A DNA stretch of 12,046 nt, from contig CAYYJO010000061.1 in the NCBI GenBank assembly GCA_964472265.1, positions 1-12,046 of the forward strand, given 5' to 3'. The position numbers and the translations under genes are program-made. The DNA comes from JAGNLA01 sp964472265. Lineage in GTDB: Bacteria; Caldisericota; Caldisericia; JAAYUI01. Below, in pieces: positions 6,377-12,046 of this stretch (position 1 is its first letter; each line of letters opens with the position of its first letter). The notes under the pieces were generated by a model. That model searched no databases. It was not told the DNA's origin and saw nothing but the letters and a program-made list of their open reading frames with translations.

Positions 6377-6562
6377 ATGGCAAGACTCGCAATGATTAAC
6401 AAATCAAACAGGAAGCCAAAATTCTCTACAAGGCACAAGAACCGCTGCCAGATTTGTGGCAGACCGCGTGCGTACTACGGCAAGTTCGGCCTTTGCAGAC
6501 TCTGCCTGCGTAAACTCGCCAATGAAGGCAAGATCCCAGGTCTTGTCAAGGCTTCGTGGTAA
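6377..6562 (+). CDS. rpsN: 30S ribosomal protein S14, zinc-binding (type Z)
   Basis: S14 helps assemble the 30S head with S10, S3 and S19. The ATG at 6377 gives 61 residues, exactly the length of the short zinc-type S14, with C24/C27 (CQIC) and C40/C43 (CRLC) forming the zinc site and the C-terminus IPGLVKASW being diagnostic. AAGGAG at 6365-6370 lies 6 nt upstream. The frame is open further upstream to 6332, but that part overlaps rplE and is not S14-like. The form is the Cys-plus (zinc-replete) version. Confidence 0.97.
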   Translation: MARLAMINKSNRKPKFSTRHKNRCQICGRPRAYYGKFGLCRLCLRKLANEGKIPGLVKASW

Positions 6563-6573
6563 GGGGGGAAGTC

Positions 6574-6972
6574 ATGGTATCAGATCCAATTGCAGACATG
6601 ATCATCCGCATCAAGAACGCCAACTTGACAAAGACGGCTACAGTTCTGGTTCCGCATTCGACGGTAAAGGAAGAGATTGCAAGACTTCTTCAAACAACCG
6701 GATTCATAGCTGAGTATCAGATGCAGGAAATCGGCAACCACAAGAACTTGAGAATTTTCCTCAAGTTCAACGGTTCAACAAAGGAACGCGTCATCACAGA
6801 CTTCAAGCGCGTGAGCAAATGCGGCAGAAGATATTATGTAGCTGCAGACGCAATTCCGAAAGTGCTTCGCGGCATGGGCGTGGTAATCATGAGCACCTCA
6901 AAGGGCATCATGACTGGCCATGAAGCCGCAAAGCTTCACCAGGGCGGCGAAGTAATCGCCTATGTCTGGTAG
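6574..6972 (+). CDS. rpsH: 30S ribosomal protein S8
   Basis: S8 is a primary 16S rRNA-binding protein of the central domain and, in E. coli, the spc operon repressor. The ATG at 6574 gives 132 residues starting MVSDPIADMIIRIKNANL, the canonical S8 opening. The C-terminal signature GVVIMSTSKGIMTGHEAAK followed by GGEVIAYVW is complete. AAGGGGGG at 6561-6568 supplies the ribosome binding site. An upstream in-frame GTG (6556) overlaps rpsN and adds no S8 sequence. No S8-binding operator could be recognised by eye near rplE. Confidence 0.97.
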   Translation: MVSDPIADMIIRIKNANLTKTATVLVPHSTVKEEIARLLQTTGFIAEYQMQEIGNHKNLRIFLKFNGSTKERVITDFKRVSKCGRRYYVAADAIPKVLRGMGVVIMSTSKGIMTGHEAAKLHQGGEVIAYVW

Positions 6973-6981
6973 GAGGCAAGC

Positions 6982-7545
6982 ATGTCACGAGTAGGCAAAA
7001 AACCAATTACAATCGCAAAGGGTGTCGATGTGACAGTCGACAAACTCCCGGGACCAGGCTACAAGGTTGTGGTCAAGGGACCAAAGGGTCAGCTCTCAAG
7101 AGAGTTCCCGCATGACAAGATCAAGATCACAATGGATGCAGGAACAATCACCGTCGAAAGGCTTTCAAACCTTAAGTCGGCACAGCAGCTTCACGGCACT
7201 GTGAGAGCACACATCAACAATATGGTCACAGGCGTATCAACAGGCTTCAAGAAGCTCCTTCTCCTGACCGGCGTCGGATACAGGGCTGCAGCTCAGGGCG
7301 ACAAGATCACGTTCACCCTCGGCTACTCCCACCCGATCGAAGTCAAGGTTCCATCGGAGCTGAAGGTTGCCACCCCGAAGGAAAACAGGGTTGAGGTTGA
7401 AGGTTATGACAAGGAACTCCTTGGCGCCTTCTGCCACAAACTCAGATACCTCAGGGACCCGAACCCGTATTCAGCCAAGGGTGTCAGCTATGACGGCGAG
7501 ATCATCAGACGCAAGCCTGGCAAGACAATGACCAAAGGAGCGTAG
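6982..7545 (+). CDS. rplF: 50S ribosomal protein L6
   Basis: L6 binds near the sarcin-ricin loop and the factor-binding site of the 50S subunit. The 187-residue protein begins MSRVGKKPI, contains two tandem L6 repeats, and has the family signatures LHGTVRAHINNMVTGVSTGF in the middle and LRYLRDPNPYSAKGVSYDGE near the C-terminus (canonical R.PxPYKGKGxxY). It is slightly longer than E. coli L6 (177). AGGAGG at 6971-6976, overlapping the rpsH stop, is a strong ribosome binding site 5 nt from the ATG. Confidence 0.97.
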   Translation: MSRVGKKPITIAKGVDVTVDKLPGPGYKVVVKGPKGQLSREFPHDKIKITMDAGTITVERLSNLKSAQQLHGTVRAHINNMVTGVSTGFKKLLLLTGVGYRAAAQGDKITFTLGYSHPIEVKVPSELKVATPKENRVEVEGYDKELLGAFCHKLRYLRDPNPYSAKGVSYDGEIIRRKPGKTMTKGA

Positions 7546-7547
7546 AG

Positions 7548-7907
7548 ATGTACGAGCAGTATAACAGGAATGGCGAACGCCTCAGAAGAAAAGCGGCAAT
7601 CAGGAAGAAAGTGGTCGGAACACCGGAACGCCCAAGGCTCGCAGTTTTCAGGAGCCTCAAGCACATCAGCGTCCAGGTCATTGACGACGTTGCTGGCAAG
7701 ACCCTTCTCTCCGTTGATTCAGGCTCCAAGGAAATGGGTCTTAAGGGCAAGAACATTGAAGCAGCAAAAAAGGTTGGTCAGACAGTGGCTAAAAAAGCCA
7801 TTGAAATCGGAATCACTCAGGTGGTTTTCGATCGCTCGGGCTATCTTTATCACGGCAGGATCAAGGCTCTGGCTGACTCAGCCAGGGAAGCCGGTCTGAA
7901 GTTCTAG
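7548..7907 (+). CDS. rplR: 50S ribosomal protein L18
   Basis: L18 binds 5S rRNA together with L5 in the central protuberance. The 119-residue product shows a basic N-terminus (RLRRKAAIRKKV), the conserved GTPERPRLAVFRSLKHISVQVIDD at about residues 25-48, a central VGQTVAKKAIEIGI helix, and the C-terminal VVFDRSGYLYHGRIKALADSAREAGL typical of L18. GGAG at 7537-7540 lies 7 nt upstream of the ATG, which follows the rplF stop after 2 nt. Confidence 0.97.
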   Translation: MYEQYNRNGERLRRKAAIRKKVVGTPERPRLAVFRSLKHISVQVIDDVAGKTLLSVDSGSKEMGLKGKNIEAAKKVGQTVAKKAIEIGITQVVFDRSGYLYHGRIKALADSAREAGLKF

Positions 7908-7916
7908 GAGGTCGAG

Positions 7917-8447
7917 ATGGCAGACAGAGAAAGAAGACCAGCAAGGGATCAAGAAGAAGAGCAGTTTATCGAGCAGATAATTCAGATCGCTCGTGTCAGC
8001 AAGACCGTAAAAGGTGGTAAGCGAATGAGGTTTAGGGTTATCGTCGTTGTTGGCGATAAGACCCAACCATCGGTTGGCATCGGAATCGGCAAAGCAAAGG
8101 AAATCCCGGTTGCGGTCAAGAAGGCCGTCACAAGGGCAAAGAGGGAAATGGTGTCAGTTCCACTCTCAGGAACAACAATTCCACACGACATCATCTCAAC
8201 CATCGGCTCAACCAGGGTTTATCTTGCACCAGCCGTTCCGGGAACCGGACTCATCGCTGGCGGCGCGGTTCGCACAGTGCTTGAAAAGGCAGGGATCAAG
8301 GATGTCATTTCCAAGGCTCATGGCCCGACAAACGCTGTCAACCTCGCAAAAGCCACCCTAAAGGCACTCCAGGATCTGCGTGAGCCAAAAACTTATGCAG
8401 CATCAAGGGGTATCTCGGTCTCCCAGATGTTTGGAAGGCAGGCATAA
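7917..8447 (+). CDS. rpsE: 30S ribosomal protein S5
   Basis: S5 lies at the mRNA entry site and affects decoding accuracy. The 176-residue product has the N-terminal double-stranded-RNA-binding-like domain (VSKTVKGGKRMRFRVIVVVGD at about residues 24-44, then VGIGIGKAKEIPVAVKKAV) and the C-terminal domain (VPGTGLIAGGAVRTVLEKAGIKDV, then GPTNAVNLAKATLKAL). AGGAGG at 7906-7911 overlaps the rplR stop and is 5 nt from the ATG. In most bacteria rpmD (L30) follows, but here rplO begins only 2 nt after this stop. Confidence 0.97.
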   Translation: MADRERRPARDQEEEQFIEQIIQIARVSKTVKGGKRMRFRVIVVVGDKTQPSVGIGIGKAKEIPVAVKKAVTRAKREMVSVPLSGTTIPHDIISTIGSTRVYLAPAVPGTGLIAGGAVRTVLEKAGIKDVISKAHGPTNAVNLAKATLKALQDLREPKTYAASRGISVSQMFGRQA

Positions 8448-8449
8448 CG

Positions 8450-8953
8450 ATGGCTCTTGACAAACTCACACCCAACGAAGGTTCAAGAAAAGAAAAGTGG
8501 ATCATCGGTCGCGGCAATGGCTCAGGTTCAGGCAAGAACTCAGGCTATGGTGACAAAGGCGCAAAGAGGCGCGAAGGTCGCGGCAAAGGCTACGGTTCAG
8601 GATACGAAGGCGGACAGACCAGGGCTTACATGAGGCTCCCAAAGATCAGGGGCTGGAGATTTGAGCTGGTTGACCCGAAGAAGGTTACTGAAGTCAAGCT
8701 CGGTGAACTCAACATCATCCCGGCAGGAACAGATGTCGACATGGACGTTCTCAGGACATACGACCTTGCAAGGAAGACTGACGAATTCTACAAAATTCTC
8801 GGTTCAGGAAAGCTCGAGCATGCCCTCAACTTCAAGAGAGCAATGGCAACCAAGTCATCAATTGAAGCAATAAAGGCAGTTGGCGGATCGGTTGAGCTTT
8901 ATCAGAAGCCGAAACTCGTACGCAACAAAAGAACAACCAAACAAGGAGCCTGA
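8450..8953 (+). CDS. rplO: 50S ribosomal protein L15
   Basis: L15 is a late assembly protein that binds 23S rRNA through a Gly/Arg-rich N-terminal tail. The 167-residue protein shows that tail (KLTPNEGSRKEKW, then GRGNGSGSGKNSGYGDKGAK, and GYEGGQTRAYMRLPKIRGW at about 51-69) followed by the globular part with the KVTEVKLGELN strand. The end, AIKAVGGSVELYQKP, corresponds to the family's I..AGG.V signature. The tail is richer in Tyr and Ser than in well-known L15 proteins. The start has no strong ribosome binding site (GGAAGG about 11 nt upstream), so coupling to rpsE is likely. Confidence 0.95.
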   Translation: MALDKLTPNEGSRKEKWIIGRGNGSGSGKNSGYGDKGAKRREGRGKGYGSGYEGGQTRAYMRLPKIRGWRFELVDPKKVTEVKLGELNIIPAGTDVDMDVLRTYDLARKTDEFYKILGSGKLEHALNFKRAMATKSSIEAIKAVGGSVELYQKPKLVRNKRTTKQGA

Positions 8954-8955
8954 AG

Positions 8956-10260
8956 ATGTGGAAAACCTTAAAGACCGCTTGGGGCATCGCTGAACTTCGC
9001 AAGAAAATCCTTGTGACTCTTGGCCTGTTCCTTCTGTTCCGCCTCGGAACCCACCTCACCCTTCCGGGCATCCAGAGGGCTGTGCTCCACCTTTGGACTG
9101 GCCAGGGCGGTTTCATGGGTCTGCTTGACCTGTTCTCAGGCGGCGCAACATTCAACATCTCACTTCTGGCGCTTTCCGTCGGACCGTACATCACAAGCTC
9201 CATCATCATCCAGCTGCTTCAGGGCGTCATCCCGGCACTTGAAAAGATGGTGAAGGAAGGCGGGCTTGAAGGCCAGAGGAAAATTGCCCAGATCACAAAA
9301 TGGGCGACAGTTGGCCTTGCCACCCTTCAGGGTGCAGGATTCATCTGGGGCATCTACCCGCAGATGATGGCAAGAACTGGAATCAAGATCCCGTTGTTCG
9401 TCAACGAGTCAATCTGGCTCCAGATCTATCTCCTGTTCCTTCTTGTGGTCGGCTCCTACCTGATCGTTTGGTTGGGCGAAGTCATGACCGAATATGGAAT
9501 CGGCAACGGTGTATCGTTGATCATCTTTGCCGGTATCATCTCAAGGATCGTTCCGGGATTCATCCAGGCTTTCGAAAACATCGGCACCTCGATTACAATC
9601 CCTGGATTCGTCATCAGTCTTGCCATAGTCATTTTGGCAATAGCCGGCATCACTTGGGCATACGAGGCTGAGCGAAGGATCCCGATCCAGTACGCAAAGA
9701 GAATCGTTGGCCGCAAGATGGTTGGCGGACAGGCTACATACATGCCTCTTCGCATGATCCAGTCAGGCGTCCTTCCGATCATCTTCGCAAGCTCGTTCAT
9801 CCAGTTCCCGGTCGTTCTCGGCATTTTCTTCTCGGCTGGCAGCTGGTGGCACACAACCCTCATTCCGGCAATCACCAGCTACAACTCGTGGTGGTACAAC
9901 GGTATTTTCTTCCTTCTGATCGTCTTCTTCACCTATTTCTGGACAGCGTTCCAGTATGACCCGAAGAAGATCTCTGAAGACCTGAAGGAATCCGGCGGAT
10001 TCATCCCAGGCGTCAGACCGGGTGAAGCCACCGAGAGCTACTTCAAATCAGTGCTTGCAAAGGTAACCCTCCCGGCATCGATCTTCATTGCATGCCTGGC
10101 AATCACCCCGAACCTTGTTCTCAGAGGCAACGCAACCCTCCAGAACATGTTCATCGGTGGAACCGGTATCCTCATCGTCATCGGTGTTGCAATCGAAACT
10201 GTAAACCAGATCGAGAGCTTCATGACCATGAGAAACTACGAGGGATTCCTCAAGAGATAA
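8956..10260 (+). CDS. secY: Preprotein translocase subunit SecY
   Basis: SecY is the channel subunit of the inner-membrane SecYEG translocon, exporting or inserting proteins from SecA or the ribosome. The 434-residue length is standard. Ten hydrophobic spans are visible, roughly at residues 19-37, 67-89, 116-134, 152-173, 182-200, 214-234, 268-292, 314-332, 371-389 and 397-416. The plug region FSGGATFNISLLALSVGPYI (60-79), the cytoplasmic loop RRIPIQYAKR (240-249) and the loop FIPGVRPGEAT (349-359), which contains the conserved Arg contacting SecA and ribosome, are all present. AAGGAG at 8942-8947 is the ribosome binding site. It ends the spc block and overlaps adk by 1 nt. Confidence 0.98.
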   Translation: MWKTLKTAWGIAELRKKILVTLGLFLLFRLGTHLTLPGIQRAVLHLWTGQGGFMGLLDLFSGGATFNISLLALSVGPYITSSIIIQLLQGVIPALEKMVKEGGLEGQRKIAQITKWATVGLATLQGAGFIWGIYPQMMARTGIKIPLFVNESIWLQIYLLFLLVVGSYLIVWLGEVMTEYGIGNGVSLIIFAGIISRIVPGFIQAFENIGTSITIPGFVISLAIVILAIAGITWAYEAERRIPIQYAKRIVGRKMVGGQATYMPLRMIQSGVLPIIFASSFIQFPVVLGIFFSAGSWWHTTLIPAITSYNSWWYNGIFFLLIVFFTYFWTAFQYDPKKISEDLKESGGFIPGVRPGEATESYFKSVLAKVTLPASIFIACLAITPNLVLRGNATLQNMFIGGTGILIVIGVAIETVNQIESFMTMRNYEGFLKR

Positions 10261-10880
10261 TGAAGCTGGTACTGCTCGGAGCGCCCGGATCAGGTAAAGG
10301 GACAATCTCTCGAGAGCTTGAACAGAAGCTCAACGTGAAGACCTTTACGTCATCTGCGGTGCTTCGGGAAGCGGCATCCTCTGGAACTGAAGAAGGATTT
10401 CTGATGAAATCGCTGATGGACGAGGGGAAGCTTGTACCAGACAAGATGGTTATCCAGGCCATGCTTGGAAAACTGTTGAAGCTTGACAACTACATACTTG
10501 ACGGTTTCCCAAGGACTGTTGCCCAGGCCGAAGCGCTTGAGGCAGGTCTTGAAGAAGCCGGAACAAAAATCGACTTTGTGATTTATCTGGATTTGCCTTT
10601 GGAGGTTGCAAAACAACGCAATCTCAAGAGGTTGACATGCAAGGCTTGCAGGTTTTCTCCATTGCCGGGCGAAACCGTCTGTCCGAAATGTGGTGGAGAA
10701 TTGGTTAAGAGAGTCGACGACTCGGAAGACGTCATCCTCAGACGGCTTCAGACCTACGTCGATGAAACCTCGCCTCTTGTTGACTTCTACATTTCCAAGG
10801 GTAAACTATTAAAGATTGATGCTGACGCTTCAGCCGATGTAGTTAGGGAGCGAGTTTTTTCAGCTCTCGGTGTCTTATGA
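10260..10880 (+). CDS. adk: Adenylate kinase, zinc-type with short LID
   Basis: Adk interconverts ATP + AMP and 2 ADP in the cytoplasm. The ATG at 10260 gives 206 residues and a perfect start, MKLVLLGAPGSGKGT, with the P-loop at 7-15. DGFPRT at 81-86, RVDD at 151-154 and RRLQTYVDETSPLVDFY at 161-177 are also diagnostic. The LID has two Cys pairs, C127/C130 and C141/C144, a likely zinc site. Two oddities: the AMP-site motif usually STGDMLR reads TSSAVLR (30-36), and only 10 residues separate the Cys pairs instead of about 16 in Bacillus-type enzymes. There is no good ribosome binding site; TAATG overlap with secY suggests re-initiation. Codon choice looks less biased than in the ribosomal genes. 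Confidence 0.93.
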   Translation: MKLVLLGAPGSGKGTISRELEQKLNVKTFTSSAVLREAASSGTEEGFLMKSLMDEGKLVPDKMVIQAMLGKLLKLDNYILDGFPRTVAQAEALEAGLEEAGTKIDFVIYLDLPLEVAKQRNLKRLTCKACRFSPLPGETVCPKCGGELVKRVDDSEDVILRRLQTYVDETSPLVDFYISKGKLLKIDADASADVVRERVFSALGVL

Positions 10881-11623
10881 TCGTCGTCAAGAGCAAACAA
10901 GAGATTGAATCAATGAAAGCGCTGGGTAATCAGTGTGCCCGGATGCTTGGAACCTTGAAAGAATATGCAAAACCCGGTGTCGCAACCATCGAAATCGATG
11001 AGCTGTGCAAGTCTGAGTGCCAAAAACTTGGTGTGAGGGCTGCGAGCTTCGGTTATCACGGCTATCCCGGCCATCTGTGCATCTCCCTGAATGAAACCGT
11101 GATCCACGGCATTCCTGGAAAACGCAGGCTGAAGCCGGAAGATATGGTAAGCCTTGATCTGGTGATAGAGAAAGACGGATTGTACGTCGACTCGACACTC
11201 ACCTTTATCGCCGGTGGAAGAGCCAATCCAGTCCAGGAAAAACTGATGTTCGTCTGCCAAAAATCGCTTGAGGCAGGCATTGCAGCAGCCAAACCAGGAA
11301 ACAGGATCGGGGACATTGGTTTTGCAGTCCAGCAAGTTGTTGAATCCGCCGGATTTTCAGTCATTCGCGACTTTGTCGGTCACGGTGTCGGTCGTGCAAT
11401 GCACGAAGACCCCCAGATCCCAAACTTCGGAAGGCCGGGAACCGGACACATCATCACCCCAGGAATGACCCTTGCAATCGAACCCATGATTGCAGCAGGA
11501 TCGTGGAAGGTGACGGTTGAGGATGACGGCTGGACAGTCAACATGAGTGACGGCAAGCCATCGTGCCACTTTGAACACACGGTCGCGGTGCTTGATACCG
11601 AAACTATAATTTTAACCATTTGA
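10877..11623 (+). CDS. map: Methionine aminopeptidase, type I
   Basis: Map removes the initiator methionine from nascent proteins after deformylation. The 248-residue product has the short bacterial type Ia form without an N-terminal zinc extension. All five metal ligands are visible at D94, D105, H169, E202 and E233, with the spacing of the E. coli enzyme, plus substrate-contacting H77 (NETVIHGIP) and H176 (MHEDP). Motifs SLDLVIEKDGLYVDSTLTF, GHGVGRAMHEDP and EPMI are intact, so the enzyme should be active. The start overlaps the adk stop in an ATGA (10877-10880) with no Shine-Dalgarno upstream, so translation probably relies on coupling. Confidence 0.96.
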   Translation: MIVVKSKQEIESMKALGNQCARMLGTLKEYAKPGVATIEIDELCKSECQKLGVRAASFGYHGYPGHLCISLNETVIHGIPGKRRLKPEDMVSLDLVIEKDGLYVDSTLTFIAGGRANPVQEKLMFVCQKSLEAGIAAAKPGNRIGDIGFAVQQVVESAGFSVIRDFVGHGVGRAMHEDPQIPNFGRPGTGHIITPGMTLAIEPMIAAGSWKVTVEDDGWTVNMSDGKPSCHFEHTVAVLDTETIILTI

Positions 11624-11631
11624 AAAGAATT

Positions 11632-11636
11632 GGAGG
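11632..11636 (+). promoter_or_regulatory. Shine-Dalgarno of infA, deciding its GTG start
   Basis: A full GGAGG sits 4 nt before the GTG at 11641. The overlapping out-of-frame ATG at 11639 is only 2 nt from it and leads to a 7-codon dead end. The IF-1 family N-terminus fits the GTG, so this site fixes the start there. Confidence 0.75.
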
Positions 11637-11640
11637 TTAT

Positions 11641-11859
11641 GTGCCCGAGTCAAAAGACGTAGTAGAAACGGAAGCCGTGGTCCTTGAGACCCTGCCTTCG
11701 GCCATGTTCAAGGTGAAACTTGCCAATGGCCGTGTGATTCTTGCACACATCAGCGGTAGAATGAGGATGAACTTCATCAGGATACTGCCGGGTGACAAGG
11801 TGAGGCTGGAGCTTTCACCATACGATCTATCACGCGGACGCATAATCTACAGGCTTTAA
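11641..11859 (+). CDS. infA: Translation initiation factor IF-1 (GTG start)
   Basis: IF-1 is a small OB-fold factor that blocks the 30S A site during initiation. The 72-residue product from the GTG at 11641 reads PESKDVVETEAVVLETLPSA from its second residue, then FKVKLANGRVILAHISGRMR and NFIRILPGDKVRLELSPYDLSRGRIIYR, which matches IF-1 nearly from end to end. The frame is open to a TTG at 11620, but the family N-terminus and GGAGG at 11632-11636 favour the GTG. An out-of-frame ATG at 11639 overlaps it and reads to a stop after 7 codons. The gap after map (17 nt) is the largest in the window. Confidence 0.95.
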   Translation: MPESKDVVETEAVVLETLPSAMFKVKLANGRVILAHISGRMRMNFIRILPGDKVRLELSPYDLSRGRIIYRL

Positions 11860-11868
11860 GGAGGATAT

Positions 11869-11982
11869 ATGAAGATTAGGGCATCAGTAAAGCCTATATG
11901 CGAAAAGTGCAAAATCATCCGCCGCAACGGCAGGGTGATGGTCATTTGCGAAAACCCAAAACACAAGCAAAGGCAAAAGTAG
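11869..11982 (+). CDS. rpmJ: 50S ribosomal protein L36, zinc-binding
   Basis: L36 is the smallest common 50S protein and stabilises 23S rRNA folding near the factor-binding region. The 37-residue reading frame starts MKIRASVKPICEKCK and ends HKQRQK. The zinc ligands C11, C14, C27 and H32 are in place, so this is the Cys-plus form. AAGGAGG at 11858-11864, overlapping the infA stop, precedes the ATG by 4 nt. Position between infA and rpsM is the conserved bacterial order, which supports such a short gene. Confidence 0.96.
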   Translation: MKIRASVKPICEKCKIIRRNGRVMVICENPKHKQRQK

Positions 11983-11995
11983 GAGGAGACGTTCA

Positions 11996-12046
11996 ATGCC
12001 ACGTATTTCAGGAGTTGACCTGCCAGCCGACAAGCGCATAGACATT
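11996..12046 (+). CDS. rpsM: 30S ribosomal protein S13, N-terminal part (3' truncated by window edge)
   Basis: The first 17 codons read MPRISGVDLPADKRIDI, the conserved S13 N-terminus (MPRIAGVDLPxxKRVxI). S13 lies in the 30S head and contacts L5 and tRNA. AGGAGGAG at 11981-11988, overlapping the rpmJ stop, is a strong ribosome binding site 7 nt from the ATG. The rest lies outside the window; rpsK, rpsD, rpoA and rplQ would be the expected next genes of the alpha operon. Confidence 0.95.
   Translation, partial: MPRISGVDLPADKRIDI

Noticed and set aside
10092..10259. 56-residue extension of adenylate kinase into secY
   Set aside because: The P-loop begins 7 residues after the ATG at 10260, as in all adenylate kinases, and the extension is out-of-frame secY sequence.
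11620..11640. TTG at 11620 as the infA start
   Set aside because: It overlaps the map stop, has no Shine-Dalgarno upstream, and adds seven residues not found in IF-1; the GGAGG lies downstream of it.
1..12046. A novel defence, mobile or biosynthetic system hidden in the window
   Set aside because: Every base belongs to, or lies within 17 nt of, a conserved housekeeping gene in canonical order; there are no repeats, integrase or transposase traces, or unexplained open stretches.

Overview
The window is a bacterial ribosomal-protein supercluster: the contiguous S10, spc and start of the alpha operons, all on the + strand. It begins with the last 17 codons of tuf (EF-Tu) and ends 17 codons into rpsM (S13). 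Twenty-four complete genes lie between them. The longest non-coding gap is 17 nt and many neighbours overlap by 1, 4 or 8 nt, so no stretch anywhere lacks a gene. I see no RNA gene, mobile element, CRISPR array, convincing terminator or strong internal promoter.

Layout: tuf(3' end)-rpsJ-rplC-rplD-rplW-rplB-rpsS-rplV-rpsC-rplP-rpmC-rpsQ (S10 block, 1-5004); rplN-rplX-rplE-rpsN-rpsH-rplF-rplR-rpsE-rplO-secY (spc block, 5001-10260); adk-map-infA-rpmJ-rpsM(5' end) (10260-12046). The products build both ribosomal subunits (S10, S19, S3, S17, S14, S8, S5, S13; L3, L4, L23, L2, L22, L16, L29, L14, L24, L5, L6, L18, L15, L36). They also start translation (IF1), insert or export nascent proteins (SecY), trim initiator methionine (Map) and balance adenylate nucleotides (Adk). 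Shine-Dalgarno sequences of the GGAGG type precede most genes. Several starts appear to depend on translational coupling instead.

The organism is a bacterium: bacterial-type proteins, Shine-Dalgarno signals and the secY-adk-map-infA-rpmJ order all say so. GC content looks close to 50% by eye, yet arginine is coded mostly by AGA/AGG. I cannot name the phylum. The rpmD gene (L30), normally between rpsE and rplO, is missing. L30 is absent from several lineages, among them cyanobacteria, Chlamydiae and the Candidate Phyla Radiation, so this is only a weak lineage hint.

I found no undescribed system. The points most worth a second look are the missing rpmD, an adenylate kinase with a shortened zinc-type LID and an altered AMP-site motif, a Lys/Ala/Pro-rich N-terminal extension on L5, an unusual L3 central loop, and the lack of any leader space between tuf and rpsJ.
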